Virus record (IMG/VR): IMGVR_UViG_3300032282_001845
Coordinates: 1-26,587 of that record
DNA from: a virus
DNA: 26,587 bases
Strand: one strand, 5' to 3'
Of the stretch, positions 1 to 7,152 are shown one piece after another (within the stretch, counting starts at the first letter, position 1; each line of letters starts with the position of its first letter). Under the pieces are notes generated by a model that was not told the DNA's origin, ran no database searches, and saw only the letters and a list, made by a program, of their open reading frames with translations. The position numbers and the translations under genes were made by a program.

Positions 1-45
1 CTGAACAGTAGAGAATCTTCTGCGCCACCCCACCTAGTCGTTTGG
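1..45 (-). CDS. Partial -1 frameshift extension of the tail chaperone (gpT-like)
   Basis: After a -1 slip at CCCAAAC the ribosome would read CGA CTA GGT GGG and continue with no stop to the left edge, giving the visible peptide RLGGVAQKILYCS and more outside the window. This is the arrangement of the lambda G-T fusion. The rest of the extension is not visible, so its length and identity are unknown. The interpretation depends on the slippery site; an ordinary intergenic region is the alternative. Confidence 0.4.
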
Positions 46-411
46 GACTTCGTCCACAGCCAGCTCGATGTCAATCGGGAATGCCTTTGCGAACTCTCCG
101 ACCACGTAGAGGTAAATGTCGGAACGGTCACGAGCGAGCTGTGCAAACCTTCGCGCTGGATTGATTTCGCCATCACCTGGCTGAACCACATAACAACGCG
201 CCATGATCATGAGAATCTGGAGCATCTGAGCGGGAAACTCAGGGAATGCAATCTTCAGCATTTTCTCGACTTCAGGTCTCGGAAACAGGTCCGCTGCCTT
301 TGGTTCACGGAATGTGATTGAACCTGGCGCCCCGATGAAGCGCTCGATGTCAACTACATGATTCGGTCGACCTTCAGCCTTTGGAATATTATCGAAGATT
401 GATTGACTCAT
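34..411 (-). CDS. Tail assembly chaperone (gpG-like), zero-frame product
   Basis: A 125-residue protein encoded directly after the major tail protein, the usual place of the tail assembly chaperone, which in siphophages binds the tape measure protein during tail assembly. I see no diagnostic domain motif; the call rests on size, position and the frameshift signal. The start ATG overlaps the stop of the tail tube gene (TAATG) and has an AGGA site 5 bases upstream. Two codons before the final GAC and TAG stop is a CCCAAAC heptamer in the phase needed for -1 slippage, as expected for a G/GT pair. The protein contains an acidic C-terminus ending in DEVPND. Confidence is good for the role by context, moderate from sequence alone. 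Confidence 0.7.
   Translation of the reverse strand: MSQSIFDNIPKAEGRPNHVVDIERFIGAPGSITFREPKAADLFPRPEVEKMLKIAFPEFPAQMLQILMIMARCYVVQPGDGEINPARRFAQLARDRSDIYLYVVGEFAKAFPIDIELAVDEVPND
40..46 (-). promoter_or_regulatory. Candidate -1 ribosomal frameshift slippery heptamer CCCAAAC
   Basis: Read on the minus strand, the codons GTC CCA AAC GAC TAG contain C CCA AAC, a canonical X XXY YYZ heptamer in the correct zero-frame phase, next to the stop codon of the chaperone gene. Tail chaperone genes of many siphophages use such a site to make a longer fusion. Confidence 0.6.
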
Positions 412-863
412 TATGATCCTGACAGACCAGTTATTCCGCTTACACCAAGTTTGATGGTCGCAGTCTCGGTCTGTGTCTCCTCTGGGGTTAGAGATAGTCC
501 TGTTTCCGTGACCATACCAAAGTACTTAAGCACAGCGCCTGCCACCGAACCAGCACCATCTAAGTCTACATCAATTTCGCATCCATACCCGAGCTTGCTT
601 GTAAAGAGAGGGCCAAGAGCGCTATCTACATACAGTTCAAGGTTTACTGTTCCTGTTTGTGTCGTTGGTAGTGATGCTTCGTAGACAGCGCAAAGTGCTG
701 TAGCGTTGACCATATTCTGGCTAATTGTGGTCGAGAATGACTTTGCCAAACAAACCACCGATGTTGCGGTGGTGCTCGGGAGTGCAATCGTGTCACCCGT
801 CAAAACGGCAGCGGTGAACGTGATGGTGAGTGTTACATCTTTGGCGAGAAGCGGACGGGACAT
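411..863 (-). CDS. Major tail (tube) protein
   Basis: A 150-residue protein rich in Thr, Ser, Val and Ala, with alternating beta-strand-like segments typical of siphovirus tail tube subunits, which polymerise as hexameric rings around the tape measure. It lies between the tail completion gene and the chaperone gene, the standard position. The start ATG has AGAGG 9 bases upstream; the start follows the previous stop by 4 bases. Its C-terminus (TATIKLGVSGITGLSGS) is short, with no Ig-like decoration domain. The family is inferred from position and composition; no invariant motif is claimed. Confidence 0.65.
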   Translation of the reverse strand: MSRPLLAKDVTLTITFTAAVLTGDTIALPSTTATSVVCLAKSFSTTISQNMVNATALCAVYEASLPTTQTGTVNLELYVDSALGPLFTSKLGYGCEIDVDLDGAGSVAGAVLKYFGMVTETGLSLTPEETQTETATIKLGVSGITGLSGS

Positions 864-867
864 GTGG

Positions 868-1350
868 TTATACCTCTGGAGTTATTGTGGCAACGTATGT
901 CTGAGCGATGCCATTATCGACGCGACCATCCTGACTGACGTCCACAGATGATGAAACCGATGTACGATTCAGGAAGAAGACAGGAGTCGTGGAATTCACG
1001 GTCTGTCGGTTTAGTAGTGTATCGATTCGGTCGACGATGGCCTTGACACGCGCCATCGAGACTGCACCGCTTTGCGTATCCCAGCACCACACCTGATGGA
1101 CAGATGTGGTCATAATGCGACCGCCACACAAAGGCTTTGTGTCTTCTTGGCCACCATCAGTATGACGCACCACGATGTACGGAACCTGTGGCTGTCGCAG
1201 ACTGATCGGGTCCTTCTCCGGAGCTATATACAGGTATATGCCCTGCTGGTAGTTCGGTGCGCGATTGTCGACCGCCATCAGGTCCTGAAGCGTAGCGTCA
1301 GCTGTGAGCGTGTCATAGATCCACTCATCGACGACTAATGACTCAACCAT
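868..1350 (-). CDS. Tail completion / tail terminator-like protein
   Basis: A 160-residue protein beginning with a helical stretch (MVESLVVDEWIYDTL) and continuing with mixed strands, including VPYIVVRHTDGGQ and a helix around VKAIVDRIDTLLNRQ. This pattern resembles the gpU/DUF3168-type tail terminators that cap the tail tube at the head end. It sits between the HK97 gp10-like gene and the tail tube gene, as expected. The start ATG overlaps the preceding stop by 8 bases, suggesting coupled translation. The call is contextual plus fold-pattern recognition. Confidence 0.6.
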   Translation of the reverse strand: MVESLVVDEWIYDTLTADATLQDLMAVDNRAPNYQQGIYLYIAPEKDPISLRQPQVPYIVVRHTDGGQEDTKPLCGGRIMTTSVHQVWCWDTQSGAVSMARVKAIVDRIDTLLNRQTVNSTTPVFFLNRTSVSSSVDVSQDGRVDNGIAQTYVATITPEV

Positions 1351-1726
1351 TGAAGTACTTCCTCACCACGCCTGTGAAAACATTCCATGCCTTCGTGGAT
1401 GCTGGTATCGCAAACGGTCTATTTTTCTGAAACTCCAAGATCTTGCCATAAGGAGCTGCGATGCTGATGAAATACTCGTAATTGGTGACCTTATTGATAG
1501 TAATCGATGTCCGAAGAAATCCAGTTCGCACAGCTGGTGCTTGTCCTGGCGCGGATGATTGATAGACTGTCCCGCCGACCTTGTACTTTCGTCCTGACTT
1601 TGCGCCTGTCATGAGCGCGATCATGCCAGTGTACGAAGCGCTCACTGCATTCTGGAGAAATACAGATAGCATGCGAAAACGCTCCTCTGCGTCGTCAAAG
1701 CCTGATAGGTCGACCTTGACGGTCAC
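1343..1726 (-). CDS. HK97 gp10-like tail-completion protein
   Basis: A 127-residue protein that starts with GTG, overlapping the preceding TGA as GTGA. A GAGG lies about 10 bases upstream. The sequence has the features of the HK97-gp10-like family: a helical N-terminus, a central segment with TGAKSGRKYKVGG, a basic stretch with SAPGQAPAVRTGFLRTS and a C-terminal PYGKILEFQ. The 'APAVRTGxLRxS' and 'YGKxLEFG' type motifs are typical of this family, which helps join heads to tails. Neighbours (tail terminator downstream) agree. No catalytic role is expected. Confidence 0.75.
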   Translation of the reverse strand: MTVKVDLSGFDDAEERFRMLSVFLQNAVSASYTGMIALMTGAKSGRKYKVGGTVYQSSAPGQAPAVRTGFLRTSITINKVTNYEYFISIAAPYGKILEFQKNRPFAIPASTKAWNVFTGVVRKYFNG

Positions 1727-2079
1727 GGTGCCATGACCTCGATGAGCAGTGGACCGAAGCGGCGCACGGTAGTCGAGACAGTGAAGGACAAAGTCAAGCG
1801 CACGACAGCTGCTGTTGGATAGGCAGCAGGGTTAAGGACCGTCACAATCCCCTGTGAGCTGAGAGACTTCGTGAGTGTGGCTGTTCCTGTCACGAAACTA
1901 TACGCGACGCCTGTGGCAGCATTCGTGTATGTCGCCGCGAGAGTGCCTGTCGTGATGTCAATCGGAGACCCGTTGTCATCGACCAGGCGCACCACGTACG
2001 TGTGCCAGTCTCCGGTCCAGGCCGCGATCTGCATGACCTGTTCCGGATCTTCGGTTATCTGAAGGATGTTCACACTCAT
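1723..2079 (-). CDS. Small BppU-like beta-sandwich structural protein
   Basis: A 118-residue protein, start ATG overlapping the stop of the beta-helix fibre gene (ATGA). It is recognisably similar to the last ~110 residues of that fibre: both share a V.D.NG..IDIT segment, a GTAT segment and a final FGPL.(I/L).V.P. The pattern resembles the N-terminal beta-sandwich domain of phage receptor-binding or baseplate upper proteins (BppU/DUF2479-like). Its position beside connector genes suggests a structural attachment role, perhaps at the neck. The duplication is seen directly; the function is inferred. Confidence 0.55.
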   Translation of the reverse strand: MSVNILQITEDPEQVMQIAAWTGDWHTYVVRLVDDNGSPIDITTGTLAATYTNAATGVAYSFVTGTATLTKSLSSQGIVTVLNPAAYPTAAVVRLTLSFTVSTTVRRFGPLLIEVMAP

Positions 2080-4148
2080 ACTGGCCTCACATAAAGTCGA
2101 AGTGGTCCAAAGATCTGCGTGTCGGTCGCGCCTGTTGTCCTGGTCACAGTCACAGTGTACGTGCCAGACGTGTTTGTGACCGTAGTCGTCAAGCCGAATG
2201 ATAACCGACCATTGTCCGCATACGTCGCAGTGCCGCTGTATGTCGCCACGAGTGTCCCCGTTGAACTGTAGACCTTAGCCGATGTTGTCGCACCTGTGAT
2301 GTCGATGCCAGTGCCATTCGCGTCAGTGACCTGAACATCGATGCTCGTGGCAGTGCCCACATTGACATCGAGCGGCTGATCTGCTCCGAGGCCATCAGCG
2401 AGGAGTTGATAAGGTCCGATGTGAACGCTGGTCGCAGCTGACACTGGCGTCAACAGCTCCGCGCTGATGTAGTCTGTCCCGTTGTGAAGTAGAGCGCCAG
2501 ACAACTCGGACGCAGCTGCTGTGCTGTCTACAATCGCGTGGACGTTAGCCTGTATGTGGTTTGATGTCCCGACATCCGCTGGCCGATTGTCGACCGTTGT
2601 TTTTAGTGTTCGTGCTCCAAACGTGCTTGCTGTTGTGTGCGAGGTGTACGGCTCATCCCATACCGCTGCGGCTGTCTGCGCTGAGGTCAAGCCACCAGAT
2701 GACAATTTGACCGTCATCACCGCACCGTTCGTGCCAGAGGCACCTCTGACCACAATCGTGACATCGTCAGCACCAGCAGCCAAAGCAGCATCAGGCAAGT
2801 CGAGGCGATACACGCCCGGCATGTTGGTTGCGTCTACCTCCGCAAAGCCACCAGATGTCCACGCCTGAGCGATTGTACGGGCTACTAGAGGGATGCTTAC
2901 AGATGCAGTCCTTGTGCGGTTGTAGCGGGCTGACAGACCGCTTGTGGAGGCTGTAAGACCTGTAGCACCGAGGTAGAGTTCGATGCTTTGTGATGTTGAG
3001 CCGGGAGCGATTGTGATGGCTGACGCGTTGCGCTCGGTTGGAAGGTATGGACTAACAGACGCAATGTTTCTGAATGTAACAGCACCTGCATCAGGCGTTG
3101 CGCCTGTCCACGTTACACCATAAGCATCAGTAGCAGGAGCCGATGTCGCAATACCAAAGGCTGTATTTCGACTGTTCTGTAACGTACCAAACGGAGCCAA
3201 ACTACCAAAACCTTGCAATAGGTTTTGACCCAAATCAATCCCAATAAAATCGGAAGTAATCGTCGTTGCATCAGAAGCTACGTTTGTAAGTTGAGTTACG
3301 CAGTTGATGATGTTATTGCGCTGTGTTACTTGAAGGTTTGTTGATGCTTGTATACCTGTTGTGCAATAAGACAGTATGTTATTTTGCACTATGTGTTTAT
3401 CGGTTGTATTCCCGTTAGCAAACAATAAAGCGACATCAGCACTAAGGATAACATTATTCGAAAATAATATTGATGCTATATTTGTACCACTTTGAGCATA
3501 ACAATAGGCTCCATAAGACCCACCGGGCTGCAATACAAACCTATTATTTGTAAGTTCTACCCCACTAGTCCCAGTGGCACTGCTCGGAAGATAGACGTAT
3601 ACGCCGACCTTACTTCCGTATATAAAAGTATTCTTTATAGAAATTGCATTACCAGTAGCAGATGCAGGTTGAATGTTAATTGCACTTCCGATTGTGCTTG
3701 CAAGGTGTATACAGCTGAAAACACACTTGTCAACCGTTACGTTGTTGCCACGAATGTCAAGACCAAAAGTCAAGGAATCTGTTACAGATTCAATGACAAC
3801 ATTCTGTATTGTCGTATATGTTTTACTACCAAGATTTACACGAGTTCCGCCAGCACTTCTGGCAGAATCTGATGTCGCTCCAGTAATACGAACCTGTCCG
3901 GCGGTGATTCCACTAAACTGAGCAGCGGATGGATCGCCAGCAATCAAAAGAGTGTTTGTTACACTCGGAGTAACGGTCAAGGTAGGAGACTCACGATAAA
4001 CGCCGGGGGCAATATACAAAGTATTTGTACCAGCAGTAAGTGTCATGTTTGCAAACGCATACGCAATCGTTTGCCACGCTTGATTTGTGGCTGGCCCAGT
4101 TCCTGCGTTTGTATTACTACCGTCAGTACGAACGTAATAAGTCGCCAT
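2076..4148 (-). CDS. Right-handed beta-helix fibre/tailspike-like protein
   Basis: A 690-residue protein. Residues 1 to about 350 begin with YYVRTDGSNTNAGTG and contain repeating strand-turn units with many Asn, Ile and Val (VELTNNRF, ILFSNNVIL, IVQNNILSY), typical of a pectate-lyase-like parallel beta-helix (DUF1565-type start). Residues ~385-480 hold a segment with TSGGFAEVDATNMPGVYR, common in phage fibre proteins. Residues ~578-690 form a beta-sandwich similar to the next gene product. The N-terminal coding region (about 3100-4148) is clearly richer in A+T than the rest. Likely a virion fibre or depolymerase; no catalytic residues are assigned. TAATG junction with the upstream gene. Confidence 0.7.
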   Translation of the reverse strand: MATYYVRTDGSNTNAGTGPATNQAWQTIAYAFANMTLTAGTNTLYIAPGVYRESPTLTVTPSVTNTLLIAGDPSAAQFSGITAGQVRITGATSDSARSAGGTRVNLGSKTYTTIQNVVIESVTDSLTFGLDIRGNNVTVDKCVFSCIHLASTIGSAINIQPASATGNAISIKNTFIYGSKVGVYVYLPSSATGTSGVELTNNRFVLQPGGSYGAYCYAQSGTNIASILFSNNVILSADVALLFANGNTTDKHIVQNNILSYCTTGIQASTNLQVTQRNNIINCVTQLTNVASDATTITSDFIGIDLGQNLLQGFGSLAPFGTLQNSRNTAFGIATSAPATDAYGVTWTGATPDAGAVTFRNIASVSPYLPTERNASAITIAPGSTSQSIELYLGATGLTASTSGLSARYNRTRTASVSIPLVARTIAQAWTSGGFAEVDATNMPGVYRLDLPDAALAAGADDVTIVVRGASGTNGAVMTVKLSSGGLTSAQTAAAVWDEPYTSHTTASTFGARTLKTTVDNRPADVGTSNHIQANVHAIVDSTAAASELSGALLHNGTDYISAELLTPVSAATSVHIGPYQLLADGLGADQPLDVNVGTATSIDVQVTDANGTGIDITGATTSAKVYSSTGTLVATYSGTATYADNGRLSFGLTTTVTNTSGTYTVTVTRTTGATDTQIFGPLRLYVRPV

Positions 4149-4375
4149 TATTCGGCATCTCCACTAGCAATCTGTTGAGCCATAATCACTGCAAACTGAT
4201 TGACGATACCAGTCTGAAATGTTTGATCCTGCTGAACCCACCAATTGTTGACCGATGTTCCATTAGGCCCAAACGTTCCAAGGATGTTCCCGTTGTCATC
4301 TTCGATGTCACCAAAGACACGCCAGTCTGTAGACGGTGCTGGTTCCTTCTGAATGTAGAAGTTTTGCAGGTTCAT
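4148..4375 (-). CDS. Small hypothetical structural-cassette protein
   Basis: A 75-residue soluble protein beginning MNLQNFYIQKEPAPSTDWRV, with a motif GDIEDDNGNILGTFGPNG and a C-terminal helix. I do not recognise the family. It is translationally coupled on both sides (ATGA with the upstream gene, TAATG with the fibre gene), so it is probably made with the fibre and the two membrane proteins. It might be a small accessory or fibre-chaperone protein, but nothing in the sequence proves this. Confidence 0.5.
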   Translation of the reverse strand: MNLQNFYIQKEPAPSTDWRVFGDIEDDNGNILGTFGPNGTSVNNWWVQQDQTFQTGIVNQFAVIMAQQIASGDAE

Positions 4376-4623
4376 TTGCCCACCTTCAGCGCATTTATGC
4401 CCACACCCTTGAACGGCATCGTAAGGAACGCCAGCACACTAGACACCGCAGCGGAGACACCCGCCGCTACCGCCTTCGAGCCGTAGAGTGCAAGCACTGC
4501 GCCGAGCTCGGCGAGGTCGTGTGCTTCGCTTGTGCGGATGCCATCACCGAATACCGATGTGAAGGAAGCCACGAAAGCCACGATCACAACGACCACTAAC
4601 CGCTTGATTGATATGCTGTTCAT
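4372..4623 (-). CDS. Small membrane protein, holin candidate
   Basis: An 83-residue protein with a basic N-terminus (ISIKRL) followed by a hydrophobic segment at residues 8-24 (VVVVIVAFVASFTSVFG) and a second one at about 50-70 (AVAAGVSAAVSSVLAFLTMPF). Two membrane segments, small size and a lysine at the C-terminus fit a holin, which permeabilises the inner membrane to release endolysin. It overlaps the next membrane protein gene upstream (ATGA). The endolysin gene is far away in this window, so the holin role is an inference. Confidence 0.5.
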   Translation of the reverse strand: MNSISIKRLVVVVIVAFVASFTSVFGDGIRTSEAHDLAELGAVLALYGSKAVAAGVSAAVSSVLAFLTMPFKGVGINALKVGK

Positions 4624-4847
4624 CGGTTTATCACTGCCTCCAACGCTGAAACCTTGTTTTCAAGTTTACCGAGTCGCTGTTCTATGCGGCGTACTTCCTG
4701 CTGTTGTCCATCGAGCGTCGAGATGATGTGTGCCACCTGAGTCTCCAGTCGCGTCAACCTGACCTGCAATGCCACCCAAGCAGCACCAATACTAACCGTC
4801 GTAATAAAAGCTTGGATACCGATTTGGACCCACATCTCAGGACTCAT
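4620..4847 (-). CDS. Membrane-anchored coiled-coil protein, holin or spanin-like accessory
   Basis: A 75-residue protein with one hydrophobic segment at residues 6-28 (WVQIGIQAFITTVSIGAAWV) followed by a heptad-patterned coiled coil from about residue 30 to 75 (LTRLETQ, VRRIEQRLGKLENKVSALE). Such short one-TM plus coiled-coil proteins often sit beside holin genes as holin partners or XhlA-like proteins, though XhlA has the coil first. It starts the three-gene cluster of small proteins upstream of the fibre gene. The architecture is clear, the function is not. Confidence 0.5.
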   Translation of the reverse strand: MSPEMWVQIGIQAFITTVSIGAAWVALQVRLTRLETQVAHIISTLDGQQQEVRRIEQRLGKLENKVSALEAVINR

Positions 4848-4922
4848 ACATACACCCCATCAATAACTTCACTCATATCATGGTGCGATTACAGCGAAGC
4901 TTGCACCACGCAGTGGATACAC

Positions 4923-5303
4923 TTAACCGTTTGTCCTGGCGCGAAGCGCGATGGTTTGACTGACTGCGTCCGTGTGACCGTAGTCTGATCCGATGACTTC
5001 GTAGTATGGCGCCAAGTTCTGAGGATTCCCGGATGTGTAGATTCTGTCATCGGCACGAACTTCGACGTCTGGTGAGCATGTAAGCGTCCATGTACCAGAC
5101 TGCTCGATCATGCCACCGACCACGCCTTCGGTGTCGCCTGTGTTACTTATGGTGCCACGGATCTCAGCAACCTGTATCCAGTGCTGTGCCACGCCACCGA
5201 TGCCATCCGCTTGATTGACTGTCCGCCAGATCGCGACACGATCAGAGTACGAATACGCCTGGATCGCGTTCTTGAGCGCCGTGGAATAAGCTGCTGGAAT
5301 CAT
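4923..5303 (-). CDS. Head closure / head-tail joining protein
   Basis: A 126-residue protein with the pattern of the phage head-tail joining family (SPP1 gp16 / HK97 gp7-like, PF05521): RVAIWRTVNQADGIGG followed by a beta-barrel, WTLTCSPDVEVRADDRI and a C-terminal YEVIGSDYG segment typical of this family. The protein plugs the connector after DNA packaging. Its ATG overlaps the stop of the adaptor gene (ATGA). Downstream, instead of gp10-like and terminator genes, there are 75 bases and then the fibre/membrane cassette, which interrupts the usual connector order. Confidence 0.75.
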   Translation of the reverse strand: MIPAAYSTALKNAIQAYSYSDRVAIWRTVNQADGIGGVAQHWIQVAEIRGTISNTGDTEGVVGGMIEQSGTWTLTCSPDVEVRADDRIYTSGNPQNLAPYYEVIGSDYGHTDAVSQTIALRARTNG

Positions 5304-5788
5304 ACGAACACCATCGGGCTAAAGCGCTTCGCCTGGTCGAGACAATGCTCACGGAGTCCAGCCATCTTCGCATCCACTTGACCGTCCTTTACGTCAATGA
5401 GGTGCGTGATGCTCGATGCTTTGCGAATCCATCCCTGTCGTGCAGCTGCGCGGATGTCATATCGTTCCACGTTCGCCGGTCCGATGTCCTGCCATTGCAG
5501 GTCTCCTGAGCCATCATTGATGGTGTAGAGGCTGTTGTATGCAAGTTGCGGAAACTCCGGCTCAGTCGTGTCTGATGTACCAGCGATGATGCACTTGTAG
5601 AGTCTGCCATTTGCGACTGTCGGAATGATGATGTCGCCATACACATAGGCTGTCGACGCAGTCCAGACAGTCCAGCGAGCGTGGTCATCCACGAGCTGCT
5701 GTAGTGCTGTGCTGTCCAGGAACGGGTACTGGTCAGATGCGACCATCCATGCGAGGCGTTCGAGTGCTTGAGTCCTAGTGAGTGACAT
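5300..5788 (-). CDS. Head-tail adaptor protein with inserted CBM-like domain
   Basis: A 162-residue protein. Residues 1-38 and about 105-162 are helical and look like the connector adaptor family (HK97 gp6 / SPP1 gp15-like) that binds beneath the portal. Between them, residues ~40-100 have W.A.TAY.YGDI, GRLYKCIIAGTSD.TEPEFP and DGSGDLQWQDIG, the layout of a small carbohydrate-binding-like module seen in many phage structural proteins. The start has AGGA 7 bases upstream and lies just after the terminator behind the capsid gene. The adaptor role is inferred from position and helices; the insert is seen directly. Confidence 0.65.
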   Translation of the reverse strand: MSLTRTQALERLAWMVASDQYPFLDSTALQQLVDDHARWTVWTASTAYVYGDIIIPTVANGRLYKCIIAGTSDTTEPEFPQLAYNSLYTINDGSGDLQWQDIGPANVERYDIRAAARQGWIRKASSITHLIDVKDGQVDAKMAGLREHCLDQAKRFSPMVFV

Positions 5789-5799
5789 GTGTACTTCCT

Positions 5800-5833
5800 A
5801 AAAGAAAAAGAGGAACGGGATACCCCGCTCCCC
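5800..5833 (-). terminator. Rho-independent terminator after the major capsid gene
   Basis: On the minus strand GGGGAGCGGG, a GTAT loop and CCCGTTCCTC form a 10-bp stem (two G-U pairs) followed by TTTTTCTTTT. It begins 24 bases after the capsid stop and lies before the adaptor gene's ribosome binding site. It probably terminates part of the transcripts, leaving capsid mRNA in excess over connector and tail mRNA. Confidence 0.85.
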
Positions 5834-5856
5834 TTTGTGGACGAGAGTCCTACAGA

Positions 5857-7152
5857 CTAGCTAGCAGCAGCCTGAAGGACGATGATGGAACCAGGAACCT
5901 GATCGGCAACGGTTGCGGTGACATTCCCAACGTCGAAGCAGTTGAACGCATAGCGCTCGGTGGCCTTGAACGTGAGAGCATCCTCGACAAACTTTACCTG
6001 ATCGGAAACTTCCACACTGACGCCACGGCGGTCACCAAAGGCCACACCCTTAGAGAGGTCTCCAAGAACTGCGAGCGTTTTGCTTACACCAGTGGCAGAT
6101 GGCATGTTCTGAACGAACGAGATCGGAATACCGAACAGTGTTGGTTCAGGACCATATGCATTTTGCAGGTCCATGATAGAGTTGCCACCCAAAGCGATAA
6201 GCTTATCGGCGACACCGTTGTAGAACACCTGCTTGTGCATATACCAGCGTGGCTGATTTGCATATGGCTGAAGCTTCGCGACCATGCTCTGGAAGTTCGC
6301 CAACGTGAAGCTCGAGAGGTTTGTCTGTGATCCAGAAGGACCGACGACCATCGAGGCGATGCTGGAGAATGTTCCAGAGAGTGCCTTAATGCGAGGCATG
6401 ATTCCAGTGATGGAACCATACGTGCTGGTGCCGTCGCCCTGGAATGCAGCTGCATCCTCAGCCAGTGCGAGACCGTATGCGAAATCCTGTGCCAAAGCAG
6501 CACCGAAGTCGATGACGGTGTCCTCGTTAAGTTCCTTGGAGACGATGGTCAGGATGGCAAGTTTCTTCGCCAACAGTTGAACCTGTGAGAAGGTGATGTC
6601 GCTCGCGGTGATTGCAGTTGCTTCACCAGGGTAATAAGTCGTGGTGCTGGTCGATGCATTTGGCACGTTGAGCGTGTCAGATGTCATCGGATAGATGCGG
6701 CTGTACTTGCGAGCGATTCCGTATTCGTTACGGAGCCAGATCAGACTGGAAGAAACGATCTCAGGGACGGTGTATCCACCGACGTTGTCTGTGCCTTCGA
6801 CCTGTGACTTGACGCCATGCTCGTTGCACCACTTAGCCGCGGAAGCATTGCCGAGGACCGTGCCACGAACCCACTGTCCAAATGCATAGGCCTTAAAGTT
6901 TGCTTCGTCCCTGGTACCAGGGAACGGGTTACGTGTTACTCCGCCAGACTTCCATGGCTCATGCTTTGGTGCTTCGGATGCGACAGGAGCAGGTACGGAA
7001 CCGAACTCCTTGAGCATGTCGATGCGCTCAGAGAGAGACTTTGCGGATGCGTGAAGGCGATTGGCTTCGGCCATATCTCCGCCGTTGATGAGGACTTCCT
7101 TAGCAGCTGCGATAGTAGACTGTCGCTGTGCTTCGAGTTGTTCGATTGTCAT
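5857..7152 (-). CDS. Major capsid protein, HK97 fold
   Basis: A 431-residue protein of the HK97 major capsid family (PF05065). The first ~70 residues (MTIEQLEAQRQSTIAAAKEV...) are helical and resemble the delta/scaffold domain removed by the prohead protease. The mature part has family-typical segments: VEGTDNVGGYTVPEIV, KKLAILTIVSKELNEDT, AAAFQGDGTSTYG and the C-terminal VSVEVSDQVKFVEDALTFKATER. The ATG overlaps the protease stop as ATGA. A strong terminator follows. It forms the icosahedral shell. Confidence 0.93.
   Translation of the reverse strand: MTIEQLEAQRQSTIAAAKEVLINGGDMAEANRLHASAKSLSERIDMLKEFGSVPAPVASEAPKHEPWKSGGVTRNPFPGTRDEANFKAYAFGQWVRGTVLGNASAAKWCNEHGVKSQVEGTDNVGGYTVPEIVSSSLIWLRNEYGIARKYSRIYPMTSDTLNVPNASTSTTTYYPGEATAITASDITFSQVQLLAKKLAILTIVSKELNEDTVIDFGAALAQDFAYGLALAEDAAAFQGDGTSTYGSITGIMPRIKALSGTFSSIASMVVGPSGSQTNLSSFTLANFQSMVAKLQPYANQPRWYMHKQVFYNGVADKLIALGGNSIMDLQNAYGPEPTLFGIPISFVQNMPSATGVSKTLAVLGDLSKGVAFGDRRGVSVEVSDQVKFVEDALTFKATERYAFNCFDVGNVTATVADQVPGSIIVLQAAAS

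Noticed and set aside
4848-4922. Terminator or promoter between head closure and membrane-protein genes
   Set aside because: Only a small CCAC/GTGG stem without a T-run and no convincing -35/-10 pair.
5782-6330. 182-residue plus-strand open frame
   Set aside because: Antisense to the capsid gene, crossing the capsid terminator; no domain and no ribosome binding site.
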